The position numbers and the translations under genes are program-made. Below the pieces are notes generated by a model. That model was not told where the DNA came from. It saw nothing but the letters and a program-made list of their open reading frames with translations, and made no database searches. Positions 49,336 through 63,001 of a stretch of 64,000 nt of DNA are shown piece after piece. Position 1 is the first letter of the stretch. Each line of letters begins with the position of its first letter. The stretch is from Marchantia polymorpha subsp. ruderalis (lineage: Eukaryota; Streptophyta; Marchantiopsida; Marchantiales; Marchantiaceae): contig AP031351.1 of the NCBI GenBank assembly GCA_037833965.1, forward strand, positions 15,946,501 through 16,010,500, read 5' to 3'.

Positions 49336-50639
49336 GATGGAGGGGGAGCAAGGGTTCACTGTTGCCGCAGTAGGGCTGAGGGTGTAAATTGGGGGCGGCA
49401 GCATGCTTCTGCGCGATATGCGTGCTCATCCTAAATTCGGAACAAGCTGATAAGAAGAAGATGCAAAAGCAGTGCTGCCTCTGTCGGAATCTGACGCCAT
49501 CCACGATGCCCGACGATTCCCCAGAACTACCCCCTCCCCCTCGCATTCATTTCTTATCATTCCCATTCTCAAGTTTCTTCTCGTGCTTCTTCTTCCTTGT
49601 TTCGTCCGGCCTCCCCCTCCCTCGACCTCCTACCCCTCCCTTCCAGGCCTGCCCTGCCCTGCATCAAATCATTCACTCACTCACTTACTCACTCACTTAA
49701 CGGCTCCCCGTCTAATTAATCAGTTCCGCAACTGCACAAGAATCGAACACGATTGGATTCCCAACTTCGCACAGCCAGAGCAACCCGATCCAACCGAACC
49801 AAACGTAGTACCGCAGCCGCTGTCTGCTAAGCAGAGAACTTAGACTACGAAACCTCCCACTAATTAATTGCATCGGGCCGATTAAGCTCTCTCGTTCCCA
49901 ACAAAATCAGATCACGCTGGCCCTCGCGACAATCAATCGCATTAGACACGCTAAGCGAACCGAGTACTCCCTCATCGCTCGCATCGTCTGCTAAAAAGAT
50001 TCTCCTTCTTTTTCGATCTTTACACCTCGATCATCGCTCTTTATCTCTCGACAGGATAGATCGATCGATCTGTCGAACGAGCACTCTCGGCGCCCATCGG
50101 TCCATTCGTCTCAGCGCCAGTCAACATTAAGCTCGTCCAGCGCATATGCCCTTCGGTCAATCCTTATTTAATGGGCATGTTCTCTTTGCTAAACTCGTCC
50201 TCCTTCGTCCACCTCTCCCTTTTTCTTTCTGTAGAGAGAGAGAGGGGGGAATAATAACTTTAGGCTTTTCTTAAATCTGGAAAGTCCGTCGGTCGGTCTG
50301 TTGGTCGGTCGGTCCGTAGACTAGCTCGAACCAAACGTTCTCCGTTCTCGCGTGACGTCAAAAGCGAACGACCACAGCCCGCCGCTAAAATGCTCGTTCG
50401 CGGCTTTGCCGACGGACTTCCGTCCGCTTCCTTTAGTGGGAGCTTACTTGATCTGCTTAGATGGAGGTTGTAGAGAATAGCTGATGAGTCGTGAGTCGTG
50501 ACACTAACCCGCGTCATCGGTCAACGTCCATCCCCTCTTCGCATTTGACTGTGGTCCGGTTGTACTCTTGCCCTTCGGGAACCTCAGGTCGCGTCATTAC
50601 ATTAGAAAGTCATTGAAGCCTTGAAGTATAATCCATATT

Positions 50640-53600
50640 CTCATCCCTCTCAAAATTCGAAACCAGTTCGTACTAATAATTTTTAGAAAGAAACTTCCAG
50701 GATCAATTGAAATGTTTGTACTATATCCTTTGATTTCACTTCCCGTCGGTTACTAGATGGCACGGACGATTTAAGTTTTTAAAAGGTGAATTTATGAATA
50801 GTAGTACATAAATTTGTATGTAAATCTAGAGAAATATAAATAAATAAATGTATATATCAGAACGTTATATTCAAAGAATAAAAGAAGATCTTCTCTCCAA
50901 ACTTAAAAGTTTAAAAAAACTTGAAATGAACTTTGATTTTTTATCAGTTAATAAATGAAAATTTTATCAAGTGAAAAAAAATATAAATATGAATGTTAGT
51001 GAAACATAGTTAAATATTTAGAATTTATTTATAGTTGCACTAGAACTACTCTAATCATATTCTTGAATTTTTTTTCATTCTCTGAACAGTATATTCCTTG
51101 AATATGGTGATTAGAATTAATATTAAATATTTTGTAATTGGAAAATTGATGAATCTTAGTAAAATGTATGAAGTTAATTACTGCTAGAAAGATGTCTTGC
51201 CACTAGCGAAAACGAAGTTCGAAGATCTTTTGTAATCTTCTAATTGTAAGCGTTGGATTGTCTCCTATATAAATTAGATCTGAACAAATTATTTTCTTCA
51301 TACGTAGTTGTACGTCTAGAGTAGTAAGTTTTAGTTAGATATATCACAAATTTTTCATTACCGATAATGAAACTGTAATTTCAAACTCATAGAGTACAAA
51401 ACAAAATCACACACTAAAGTAAATTACACAATTTCAAAGTTAAGTTGATTCTTGATGATTCGCTATAGATTCATATAGTGAACCAATTGCATTTTTTTAT
51501 AGGTAAAAATTGTGCTAATTTACACAAGATCCGTTTGATTAATTATTTGTTAATAAATACCTTCAAATCAATTGAAAAGATATTCAAGAGGAAGTTATTA
51601 GGATTATGAGTTATAAAATTTATTCAGATAAAAATTACACACTCTACACATTTTTTATTTAAAAAAAAGTGATAATATTATTTTTTCTTCATATATTTTG
51701 TAATCAGTAGTAAAATTTGGATAAAATTATTTGAAGATAAATCATAATTTTAAAAAATAGAAAATACTTATAATAACTATAATCTAACTTAGTTAAAAAT
51801 TTTCAATAGAAACAAGAAGATAAATTTTCACTTTATCATTTATTGGAATACTAATGAATTCATGACATGAATTAAAAGTATAATATCACATAGAAAGTTA
51901 ATATATCAATTAGCTAACACAATCATTCCTTGCATAAAAAGCAAACGGATTACTAACATGTTGATTTCAACTATCACACAAAATAACACATTCAATAGTT
52001 TTCTAACAAGCACAAGAATGATTGGTTTGTTGTTATCAATTAACACAATTATTTTTTATCAATCAAACACACGGATTCTTGACGTGACAAATATAAATAA
52101 TTATTTATATATTAACTTTTTCTTCATATTGAGTATATTCCACCTCAATTTTAATTAAATCAAGATGATCAAAGATAAAATTTGACAAAAATTTCAACTT
52201 GTATTACATTTCACTAACAGATTTCAATATTTTTTGAAAAAAATTATGAATCAAAAATCAACTTTTGATGTTTTTATAATAGAAAAAATTTCTCATTGCA
52301 CAACTATGTTATCATTTTATCTTTAAATTATGAAAATTTCACAATAGTTATGTGCATGTTGCTAATTTTTTTTCCCAAATAATCATCAATGTTTTATTGT
52401 GGATATAGGTTCTTCTAAATATGCTTCATACAATTGTTGAACATTATTATCTTGATAAAAAGTTCTTATTTTGATAAAAAAAATCATCATTTTCAAATAC
52501 TCAAATCAAAGTATAGAATGAACATCATGCATAAAATAAAATAAAAACTTTTTTGTTGTTTCATTATCAAAATTACAATAACCAAGTTCTACAAGAAAAA
52601 AAAAAGATATTTTTATTGTTGCTACTCTTATGTGAATGCACATAGTACATCATACAAAATTTTAACTTTCTCCAAATTATCATTCCATTTAAGAAAAATA
52701 ATATCTTTAATATTTTTAGTTTTGTTTCGAAAAAATAAAATTAAATAAAATTAAAACAGAAACCTGGAATGAAGAAGCTCATTAATTATTAAAACTCACG
52801 TACTATATCCATGAAAACTAACTATGTTAAGACTAAATTAAGTTTAACTGTATTTAAATATAAGGAAAACTTGTAATAAATCATTGTGTTCTTTTTTTAA
52901 TTAATTTGTTTTGTTGAAAAGCTCTAAAACTTTAAACAAAAATCTTCACATTCTTCATTTGAAATAATAAATTATTCGTTGTATGATTTTCAAAATATAT
53001 CCATTTCCACATGGTTTTAAATAGTTGCATCATGACTTGTGACAAAATTATTATGTGTAATTCTTGATGTTGCGAAATTCATCTACGCTTTTTGTGAAAC
53101 GTCATATTTTGAAACCTTTTTGAGTTTTAAACTTGCAATATTCTTATCATTTCTTCATCCTTATTTGTAACATATGTAATACAGAATGTCTCCACCAATA
53201 AATTTGAAATATCATTTTAAAAAACATGATCATAATCATCTTGCAAATGTTCATGTTATTTTCAAGCAACACACTTACACTTAACTTATGAATTATACAA
53301 GTTGCTACATGAAAACTCAAGTGAAAATTAAAAATAACTTAAGTAAAAGTTTTTCAAGATGGAATTATAGTTAAATTATAATTAAAATATCTATTTCAAT
53401 AATCAGTTTCTTGTTAGGTACAGATTGTGTTAAAAATTGAATGAATTGATAGCAAAACGTTAGCAATTTGTGTGCTTGTAAGTAATCCACTCCATGTCAT
53501 CACTCCATTGGGAGTGAAATAGATGGTGGTGATGAATTTATTTATTTTTTTAATTGTTGGTAACATCATACAAAGTATATTCATTTTAGTTATACTTCAT

Positions 53601-56600
53601 TTTCAGAGTTGTGTTTCAACTTTGCGGGAGAATCTCATGTATCACATTTACTCTTAACATATAAAATACACAAGTCAGTAACATGGTGAGTACAGTATAT
53701 TTTGTTATGAATACTGTCATGTTATCAAATATTTAGAGTAAAATAGATGATGTAGGTGAAATTTTGTCTCTTTATATTTTTTATTATAATTTATATAATC
53801 TAATGAACAACCATCTTAGATTTATTACATCTTGAGAAATGATTTTCATCTTTGAATGAATTACTCTCAAATATCTAATATTACAATATTATATCAAAAT
53901 ATATATTTATCTTAAATACCATGTATTATAGCTTAACTAACTAAACATTATTATATCAATTGTTTCAAATTTTTGCTCTATTTGAAAATCTAGTTTCAAT
54001 ATCAATATACTTAATTTTTTGTTAGATTAACTTTTATGATCAAATACATTGTTGGCATCTTAAAATCAATGAATTTGGATGGGAACTCACATTATAAGGT
54101 TAATTAAAAAAAATTTAATTTTTTTTACAAAAATTCATACTTTTTAATGCAAGCAAAATTTGAAGTTTAAAGTCAATTTAGCTTTTTAGTATTATGTATA
54201 CACACATGTGTATACATATAAACTAAAAGAACAAAATTTTGATTAATTTATGTGTACAATCTTTTTGATTATAAATGTAATGCAAAAATACAAAAAAAAT
54301 ATGAAAAAATTGAAAAAGTTCTAAATGCAAACACACAAAAATATGCACATAGATTCAAAGTGAGTAATTAGTAGTTGATTTTGGCTTTGAAAAATAAAGA
54401 TATATTGAGAAAACTTGAAACAATATTCAAGTTGATCATAATCTAGATTACATAAAATAGTTGACATCAAAAATTTAAAACTTAATGAAGTACTAAAATC
54501 AGATTATTTGGATTGATCTTTCACTTCAATTTTTTAAAATAAGCTTTTGTTTAATCCATAATCTGGAGATAATAACCTCTAAAACCAAAATATTTATTTT
54601 ATGAAATTTTTTGAAAGAAAATTAATTAAACTAAAATAGAATTCCAAACTAGAACTAACTATATTATTATATTCATAATCAAACTAAACATTGCAACAAG
54701 TTCATATACTAGTCAAATTCTAACATGTTTTGCTACACATGATAAAACTTTGTTTTTCTCCTCATCGTTCTTTTGTGTGAGAATTCTGGCTATGAACTTC
54801 TCTTTGAGATTTTTTTTGGGATTTTTTTTGTCGTTTGCTGTATTGTTCTTAAACTTGTACATTCACTTGCAATCAATCAAAGAATCAATGTTTGTTTTAA
54901 AGATCCACGTCTTGTTATCGATCCACGACAATCAACGTTTTATAGCAATCTTTCATTCAATCTTATTGACAGAGACTTGAGCTTATTTGTAAAAAAAATA
55001 CATTTTTCTTCTAAGATCAATGTTATATAATCACCATCCTTGACATCAATATTAGGATCTTCAAAATTGCATGAATGATAAGTTCAAAATCCAATCTTAT
55101 AGAAATAATACTAATCCAATTTGATGATATACTAAATGCAATTCTGATTGATTTTATTATTATTGACATGTCTCATCAATTATAATCTACTCTTTCAATT
55201 TTTGCTATTAAGCAATTTGCTACATCTTTAACTTAGTTTCTTTTTGTGTTACATCATAAACCACATAATGATGAATATTCCCTTCAACAACATCAGTAAG
55301 TGGATATTTGTACTTATTGGAAAAGACAGTCTTCAAATGTTCAAGTCTCATAAATCTTCACATTTTTCAATGATAGGAGCTTTTTCAAAATACATCCCTA
55401 CAAATAATAACTCTACAAATAATAACTCTACAGTCTATTAGGTTCCATAGCTTATAACCCTTCACAACACTAACTTATTCTACAACACAACATTTCTTGT
55501 ATGTGATATAGACTTGATTACATTTATCTTAAATATGAAAGTTAAGTCGTACAACAAAAATTCATGAACAATTAAAATCAGCCATCTATTTGTGGTTTAC
55601 TTGAAACTGTGTCAAAAATTGATAACAAAAGAAGTAAGATGACTTATCAAATATATAGCGATATTGATAATCTGAGTTCAAAATTCAAGCATCCAAAAAT
55701 TGAAATAGGATCAAATTTGTTCTGTTTTTTTTCTTATATCATTAGATAATTGTCTTCTATGTCATAAAAATTGCACTGCTATATATAGAAATATATATTA
55801 TTTTACTTATCAATCTTAACTTACATTTATATATATTCACATCTCAAAATCTAATTTAGGTCTATGATGGGATCTATATAATATGTATGGTGTTCTTAAA
55901 CAAGTGCTTTCAATTTCATTATTAATCAAATCATATTTATATCTAATCAAATAGATATAAAAAAACTTTTCACATAAATGTTGAAAAAATATTGATGAAT
56001 AAATGATCAAATGACAATGTAATAATAAAGAAAAAATATTATATGTAAATGTAAAAAAAATTCATGAAAAATATTGATGCATATTATACTATCTAAATTT
56101 TATTTTTTGTCAAATTTTTTGATATGCAAATAATTTTGTGTATCATTGTTAGATATAATTTCATGTGAAAAAGATATAAAAAGAAAAAAATTATTTATAT
56201 TATTGATTTGAAACAATGTTAAAATTCATTTTGATGAATAAATTTTGTTCAGCTTCATATAAAAATTAATGAAATTGGAAAAATCATAAAACAGATTTTA
56301 ATTTTTTTAAACTCTATTGCATTTGATATTTTGAGCAACAAATTTTTTTCTTATAATAGGATTACAGATTCCATTATCAACTTTAAAATTATAATATAAC
56401 CTTTGAAAGAACATGTATTGAAAAAAATACATGTTCATTTTTGTTAAATTATCTAAAATAATAAATATTTGTACATCAGATAGGTCTTATAAAACTTCGT
56501 TTTGCAAGAAAGATTAAACTTGTATTGAAATATTCTTTCATATGGCAATCATATTGAATTACTTTTAGGACCAACCTGAAAAAATATTCAATTTGTATTA

Positions 56601-59600
56601 TTTAAAAAAAATATTATTTCTGTTATAGTTTTTTTGACAAAACATTGAATTGAATTTTCTTTCACATTTAATAAAAAAATTTTAGAATTCATGATGTTCA
56701 CAATTAATGTGACTGTGATATTTTAGAATTATTTATGTCTTTCTATGCATGTTGATGTTATTCATTTTGATCTCTGAATAGAAAATAATCAACATATTAT
56801 TCATCTTCATTTTTATCTTCGTTTGAATACGCAATACAGCAACGCTTCTGTTTGGAGATCTTAAAGTTTAAGATTTGCAAGTTAAAATAATCCTTTTGAA
56901 TCTCAAACACGTAGTCAAGACGAAGTGATGTCAGCCAAAGTAAAAAAATGTCACTAAAAACAGAGTTTAAAGTGAAACAAATTGTAATGACATAGGAAAC
57001 AATATCAGAAGTGAAATGCTCCTCACAAATAATTTTTAAATTAGCTTGGCGAAGGCAAACAAACACTCATAAATGATCGACATCTTTTGCCTAGCATGTT
57101 AATATCTCTAAGTCAAAGACTATATGATAACAAGCTACATTGATCTTACATCTCACATTGAAGTTTAAACAATACACCTCTTTTGATATTCATATAAAAT
57201 AAAGTTGTTTATGAAGAGTATGTGTAGATGCTTCAACCGATGTATCACATGGTCCAAATCCAAAAAGCTCAAATCAAAAAGCTCCTTTAAGTAAAGAAAG
57301 CAAATACAATGATAAGTTAACAAAAATGAAATGAAACGCATGACATGCAGAATATGAACTTTTTTGGCTAAGAGAAGTCAAGTGTGCTATGTGGTAGCGA
57401 AAGAAAAAAACTCTGAACAAAGATGATCACTATCACAGAACTACTTTACTAAATGAAAATCAATTTATTCAATCATGCTATCTTTATAATGTTATAATAG
57501 CATATTTTTTTTATGAAATGATGCGTATAAAACATGAGCATGAAGTTGCAAGAGGAAGCCAATGGTGGATTGAAGTAGTTGCAACAAACATATACGAATT
57601 TTCTTTTAATATTAAACAGAACTTGGAAATTGAGATTGAAAACTGCTTCATACTCTATGGTCATGAAGGAGTTTCTAAGAAAATACTTCAAAATATTTAG
57701 CTTGGTTGTCAAAAATTGTACTACACAATTTTTTGGTTATGCCAAAATATATGTAGGTGATTGTTATCATCTCATTCGAACTTGAAAACTTTCATTGAGC
57801 TAAATGACTCTAAAAAAGAAATAATTTAGTATAAAATTTGTTAACTTTGAACAGTTGGTGATAACTGTTGGTCTTATTGATACATGTGTTACTTACGTAT
57901 AACTGATCAAATATTTTTTCATTCTTCTTTAGAAAAGTTAATTTTCAATGATATTTTGATGAAAAAAAGAACAAAAAAAGACTATAAGCAATATCTAGTA
58001 AAAAATTTCAAATGAGTTATTTTAAATGGAATAAATTTTTGAATTTGGAAAATAAAAAATATTTTTAGCTTGATATGAAAAAATTCACCTAGAAAAATAT
58101 ATATAATTGAAAATATTAGATTCAAACTGTGATAAAATTGGAAAAAATTCATATACAATCAAAATTTACGTTTAATCTATATAAAAATATGAACTAGAAA
58201 AAAATTCTATAAATGTAAGTGTTTCTTTTTCTACATTGCAATGCCTAAAGATATTATCATTCGCATCGATTTCTTTAATGTTGCAATGGAAGCTAACATA
58301 ACAATGTGATTACTTAACATAGATACAAAATGAAAATGCAAATCAAATATTTAATTTAAAATCTTTATATATATATATTTATATATTTGTGAGCATTTTA
58401 ATATGTATTAATAAGTAGTTTAGCTGATCAATTGTCATCAGATAATGTCACAATTATAGTGCTAGATGTACATGAATATGCTTTTCAAGCATATAAAATA
58501 AATTTTAGAATTTTTTTCCATAATATAATTTTTAAAAAATTACAAAAAAAATTCTCATTATATCTGAAAACTCAAGAAAATATGTTGATTTTGATTTTGA
58601 ATTGAAAATGAAACATGTTCAATATGGCTTTAGTTGTCTAAAAAATGGGATTTAGATTCATTTTTTAAATTTGATAATTTTTAAAAAATAATAATATTAT
58701 GAATAAAACTGAAATTTTTTATTCATTATTCAGAATCAAAGCAAGACAAACATTTTTTTCTGATCATATATCTCTAATATATTTAGATAAGCTAATTTGT
58801 GAAATTTACTAGTTGAAGATGACCACATTTTATAGTCTTTGAAATGTTTTACGCAACAATAACGGAATCTCAATTTTAAAATTTCAATTTTAAGCTATTT
58901 ATGATAATTTAGTTTAAACATAATTCATGGTTATAAATTTATACTATAGAAAAAATAACAAAGATGAGGGTTGATGAAGAAGAAAGGAGCATTAACCAAA
59001 TGGTAGACCAAAAAATTTGAAGTAGTATTGTATACGCAATAATTTTCATAGAATATAAAGATTAACAAAGGCTAAGTAATGCAACAAGACAGATAGTCAT
59101 AATCAATTTGCAACTTACAATGCTAATTCACGTGTTGTGTAACCTAGCAATGAAAATTTTTTTTGGATAGTCAAGTCAGAATAATCTAGTTGATCTAGCC
59201 AACTGATATTTGAAGAGTTTTATGCTTAGCAATTGAGCATTGAGGAGCCAAGTGTGTGGAAAAAGCACTAAAATAGAGAGATGATTACAAAACAAGCATA
59301 AAAGCGTGTTAAAAATTTTCCACCATGATTATTTGAAAAAAAATTGGTGCCGAAGCAAAGGAATGTCGTCTGATGTAGTACCTCTTGTATAGGATGTGAA
59401 TTCAAAAGTACAAGCGGAAAAGGACAAGCTTGAGATGAAGTGAGGGTTTTGTTTGTTCACAAGAAGGGATCCACAAATGGACAATGATTATTGAGAACGA
59501 GGGCATGGGATACATTGGATTGTTTGACATCCTTGAAGAATATTAATACAGGTTTTGCAACAGACGAGGTTTTTTTCAAGTTTTGCAACAAGTGACCATA

Positions 59601-61000
59601 TTTTCACATTCTGCAACAAGAGACGGTTTTTATAATGAGTCAAATGGACATTCACAAAATTCAACACAAAGCGACTTAGCATTTAAAGTTTTTCTAAAAC
59701 TTCGGTAAGTCAGGTCTTACATGAGTCAACGGTTTTTTTGGAGTTTATTCTGTAGAAAAAAATAGCATTTTAACAAATCACTGACATGGATACTTCTGTA
59801 TCAACTCTGCAGCCGAATTCTCTGACCTCCTCAAAGCAAAGTAAAGTTTAGGCAAAAACGTCAAATTTTGTTGGTTGAAGACACACATGAGTAATATAAC
59901 CTAGTTCTTTACTGTGTCAGATTTTGCAGTAATAATTGACTTTGAAATTTTATGGATTATTTCACTTTCCTTGGCAAATTGTTTTTATTTCTCTATCGTT
60001 TATAATCGCTAGCATTATATACATAAGAGTAATTTTATTTATGAAAATTCAAATATTCATTTCATTAAAAAACATTTGATCTAGACAATTTAGAAATTAT
60101 ATATGTTACGAGACACATTTATCATATTGACACCGTAGTCAATACTCTTCCAACTGTTTTTTCTACTCAATCCAGGCCATAAATAAAATCAATAGAAAAA
60201 GAAAACCTTGGAAAGATAAATGCTTATAAACGTATCTCATCATTCCTACTTCTTTGTTTTTCTGTTTTTTAGTCTTTTCTGTAAGTCAGTTCTCTTGTTT
60301 TTTTTTTCTTGTCTTTTGCTCTCAAATCTATCACATCAGCTGTCATATTTAAACTGATTTCTTATATTTTCCTTGTTCAAACTTCTTCATGTTTGATATG
60401 TGAGCATTACCTAGCTATCGACAGACGTCTTCATCAAATGATAAGTCTTTGCGCCCCATCAAGCAATCTAGTTGCTTTGTCCTTATTGGATCTAGAAGAA
60501 CTTCGTAAAGTACCACCCCTTCAAATCTCGATTTAAGAGAACCAAACTTTTCTTATAAGCTCTGTCTTTCACAGGTTAAGCTTGAACTTATTTTAAGAGT
60601 AAGGAAGCGGGTGATATCTCATACTCTGAAATGAATGTACTAGGAGAGTCAATGCTTACAGCTGAGTTCTTTTTTACTTTTCTCTTTCCACAAAGTTGGA
60701 AGGAAGAAGAAAACATTCCTCAGATCAGGACGTTTTCTGATTATCATTCCAAGACATTTTTTTACCAAAAAAAAAGAAGGGCTCCAAAGGCAATCCCGCT
60801 AGTATGTGCGCTCACTCTAAAACACTGATCCTCTTCATTATTCCGTGTGGTGTAGGTTAGATATACTGGGTGTTGGTGGGATTTGTTCGAGAGTGGCCTT
60901 TTTAACTTTTCCAAAACTAGAGGGAATATAGAGCTTTACTGACACTTATAAAGAGGAGGATATTTCCTGTATTTAATTATCTCCGACTTCTACACAGGCT
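50640..61000. other. Large AT-rich gene-free block
   Basis: Composition switches abruptly to very AT-rich near 50.64-50.7 kb and stays so for about 10 kb. Only short open stretches exist (the longest are about 90 codons, for example 54773-55030 + and 56797-57066 -), with no domain or splice support. A 15-bp unit is duplicated at about 55400-55429. No long terminal repeats, target-site duplications or transposase/polymerase motifs were recognised. Probably old, mutated repeats. Confidence 0.5.
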
Positions 61001-61482
61001 GCTTTTTATACTAAATTCGTGCAAAGTTAAGCCTTTGCCTATGTGGCTGCTTTTTCTACTGGGCCGTTTTTAACCCCATGAAAAGTTGGATTTGGCGGGT
61101 GGGAATCTAGGATGACTCCATAGGTGTGTAATTGTAAAGATTATTCACACTTGAAACAACAAAAGGGACCACCTGCATGGGTCTACCAGACAGAGCTGAC
61201 GGGAAGTGCGGGTCCTTGTGCATTCCTGAAGCACTCTGCTAATCGAAGAAGGTGGTGCTTCTTGGCAGCCAGGTCTTCTTGTGCTGCTTGTACCTACTGA
61301 GAGGCTGATAATGTAGTACCGTATGTACAAACCTCCTCCGATCCACTCATCGCAACATCACAATTCGTTATGATGGGTTTTGGTAGCTTGCAAGGGATGG
61401 AAGCTCTTGAATCTCCAATCCAATTTCCAATGTCTACAAGAGATAAGTCATGCGCAGTTATAAGAACGAGATCGACTTTGGC

Positions 61483-61597
61483 ATAGAAGAGCGCCGAACT
61501 ACGACTTCCGAGTTAACGTCTGGAACATGAGATCCATGTAAGCCAAGATATAGAAGAGCACGGAATTCCGACTTCCGAGTTAACGTCTGGAAAATGA
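61483..61597. repeat. 48-bp direct repeat, 67-bp spacing
   Basis: Copy 1 is at 61483-61530 and copy 2 at 61550-61597. They share atagaagagc and a 20-bp core (cttccgagttaacgtctgga) with small differences. No function recognised. Confidence 0.85.
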
Positions 61598-62937
61598 GCA
61601 GGCAGACAGGTTTGGCCATGCATGTCTTGTGACGTGCCGGATGGAGGCTGGGGAGGAGCCGATTCCCTAGAGCATGATTCGGATTGAAAATTGAAGACGA
61701 ACTGTAATGCGGGACTCCGCCATCAAGTTGCCTCCAAAAGGGTTGATTAGAAGCAGATAATTCACCCACTATACCGAGTCAAACTTGTGGTCAAAGCAGT
61801 ACTGTATCGGGGAACATATGCATCACATCGAGCATCTAGAATTTAAATGCTCTCATGAAACGGAAGCGGTTTAGGGAGGAGAATTAAGCCGGTCAGGGGT
61901 CACGAGGTGGTGGAGTTACAGTATTCCCAGAACGAAGAGAGATCAATCAAAGCAGATATGAGCTAAGCAGATCAGGAGCCAAAAGGAGATCAAAAGATGC
62001 TGACTGTCATGATCATTCCAGTTGGCAAACATGCTAGATGCACGTGGCTTGATTAACAAGGTGAAAATCCCCAAAATTCATCTTCTACTTAATCATGTCA
62101 TAAGAATTCTACAGGCTATGATTCCTTGCACTTTATGTCCACAATCCACTCCTGTCCTCGTGCAACAACAGGTTTGCCTCTTATCGCATTACTTTCTTCC
62201 ACTCTTTTCTTTCCATAGATTTGCCTCGGCTGCTTTTCACGTGGTAAACAATGGCATGTTCTGTTTTGCCACACGTCTTGTAATCGAACGCCCCCTCCCT
62301 CATTTTTCGGAGAGTTCAAAATCGAAGCCCAGAACAGAGGAGGCCATCCTGGTAAATACAGATAAAAAGGAAGGAAAATCCGAGTCCCCGAGTCCGGAAG
62401 TGCCCCAAAGGGTTCTCCCTAGAAGAGCTTGATTTCCCTTTGGTATGGTCATGAGGCCCAACAACATAGTTTCCTGACCATGCCTCACAAAAAGAGATTC
62501 GGAATGTCCACTTGACGTCGCTTTTTCTGGCGGGAAGAAATTTAGTGTCCACAGAAATCGACACCATAAAACTGGGAAACCCACACCGAAAGAAAGCAAA
62601 AGAAGGGAAGCCAGAGAATGATTCGATTCAAGGACAAAATTGTCGAATTACGACGACCACCTCGGCGACAATAAACGTAGTTTGTCTGTATAGCGTGTAC
62701 GGGATCCGGATGCATGGTCCCAGGAAAAACAATCCATTGTGCGGAGGGTTAGTGCAGAAAATCAAGGAAGCATATGAGGCTTGTCATCGGTCATGCTGGA
62801 GAGAATAAAGGAAAAAGGTTGGGTTAGGGCTCAAATGCAATGCATGTGTCGGAAACGGACAATCACAAAAACATAAAAAGTCTTGTCAAACAAAATCCGT
62901 GTTGTCATATGTATCACGCTCGCTTTACAATAAATGT

Positions 62938-63001
62938 CGAGCTTGTAGCTACGGTAGGGCTTTTGCTTGGCCTCGCAGGTTCAAATCCTGCGAAGGGCCG
63001 C
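62938..63001 (+). tRNA. tRNA-like fragment (probably non-functional)
   Basis: A perfect T-arm-like stem-loop (gcagg-ttcaaat-cctgc, 62978-62994) contains a good B-box, and a D-arm-like gtagctacggtagggc lies upstream at 62945-62960. No 7-bp acceptor stem or anticodon arm could be drawn, so it is at best a degenerate tRNA. The B-box form GGTTCAAATCC is common in organellar tRNAs, which is why an organelle origin is considered. Confidence 0.25.

Larger units (their letters stand above)
39900..50640. other. Microsatellite-rich region without a supportable gene
   Basis: Composition is moderate, with many short overlapping open frames on both strands that track purine/pyrimidine simple repeats. No frame shows a domain or a splice chain with matching phases. 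A TATA-like tataaaat lies at about 45421-45428, but no gene could be attached to it. AT-rich words such as taattaatt recur (44461, 47938, 49714, 49861). The density of GA/CT tracts resembles plant promoter/leader DNA, so a regulatory region, a long leader or non-coding transcripts are possible. No known miRNA sequence was recognised. Confidence 0.5.
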
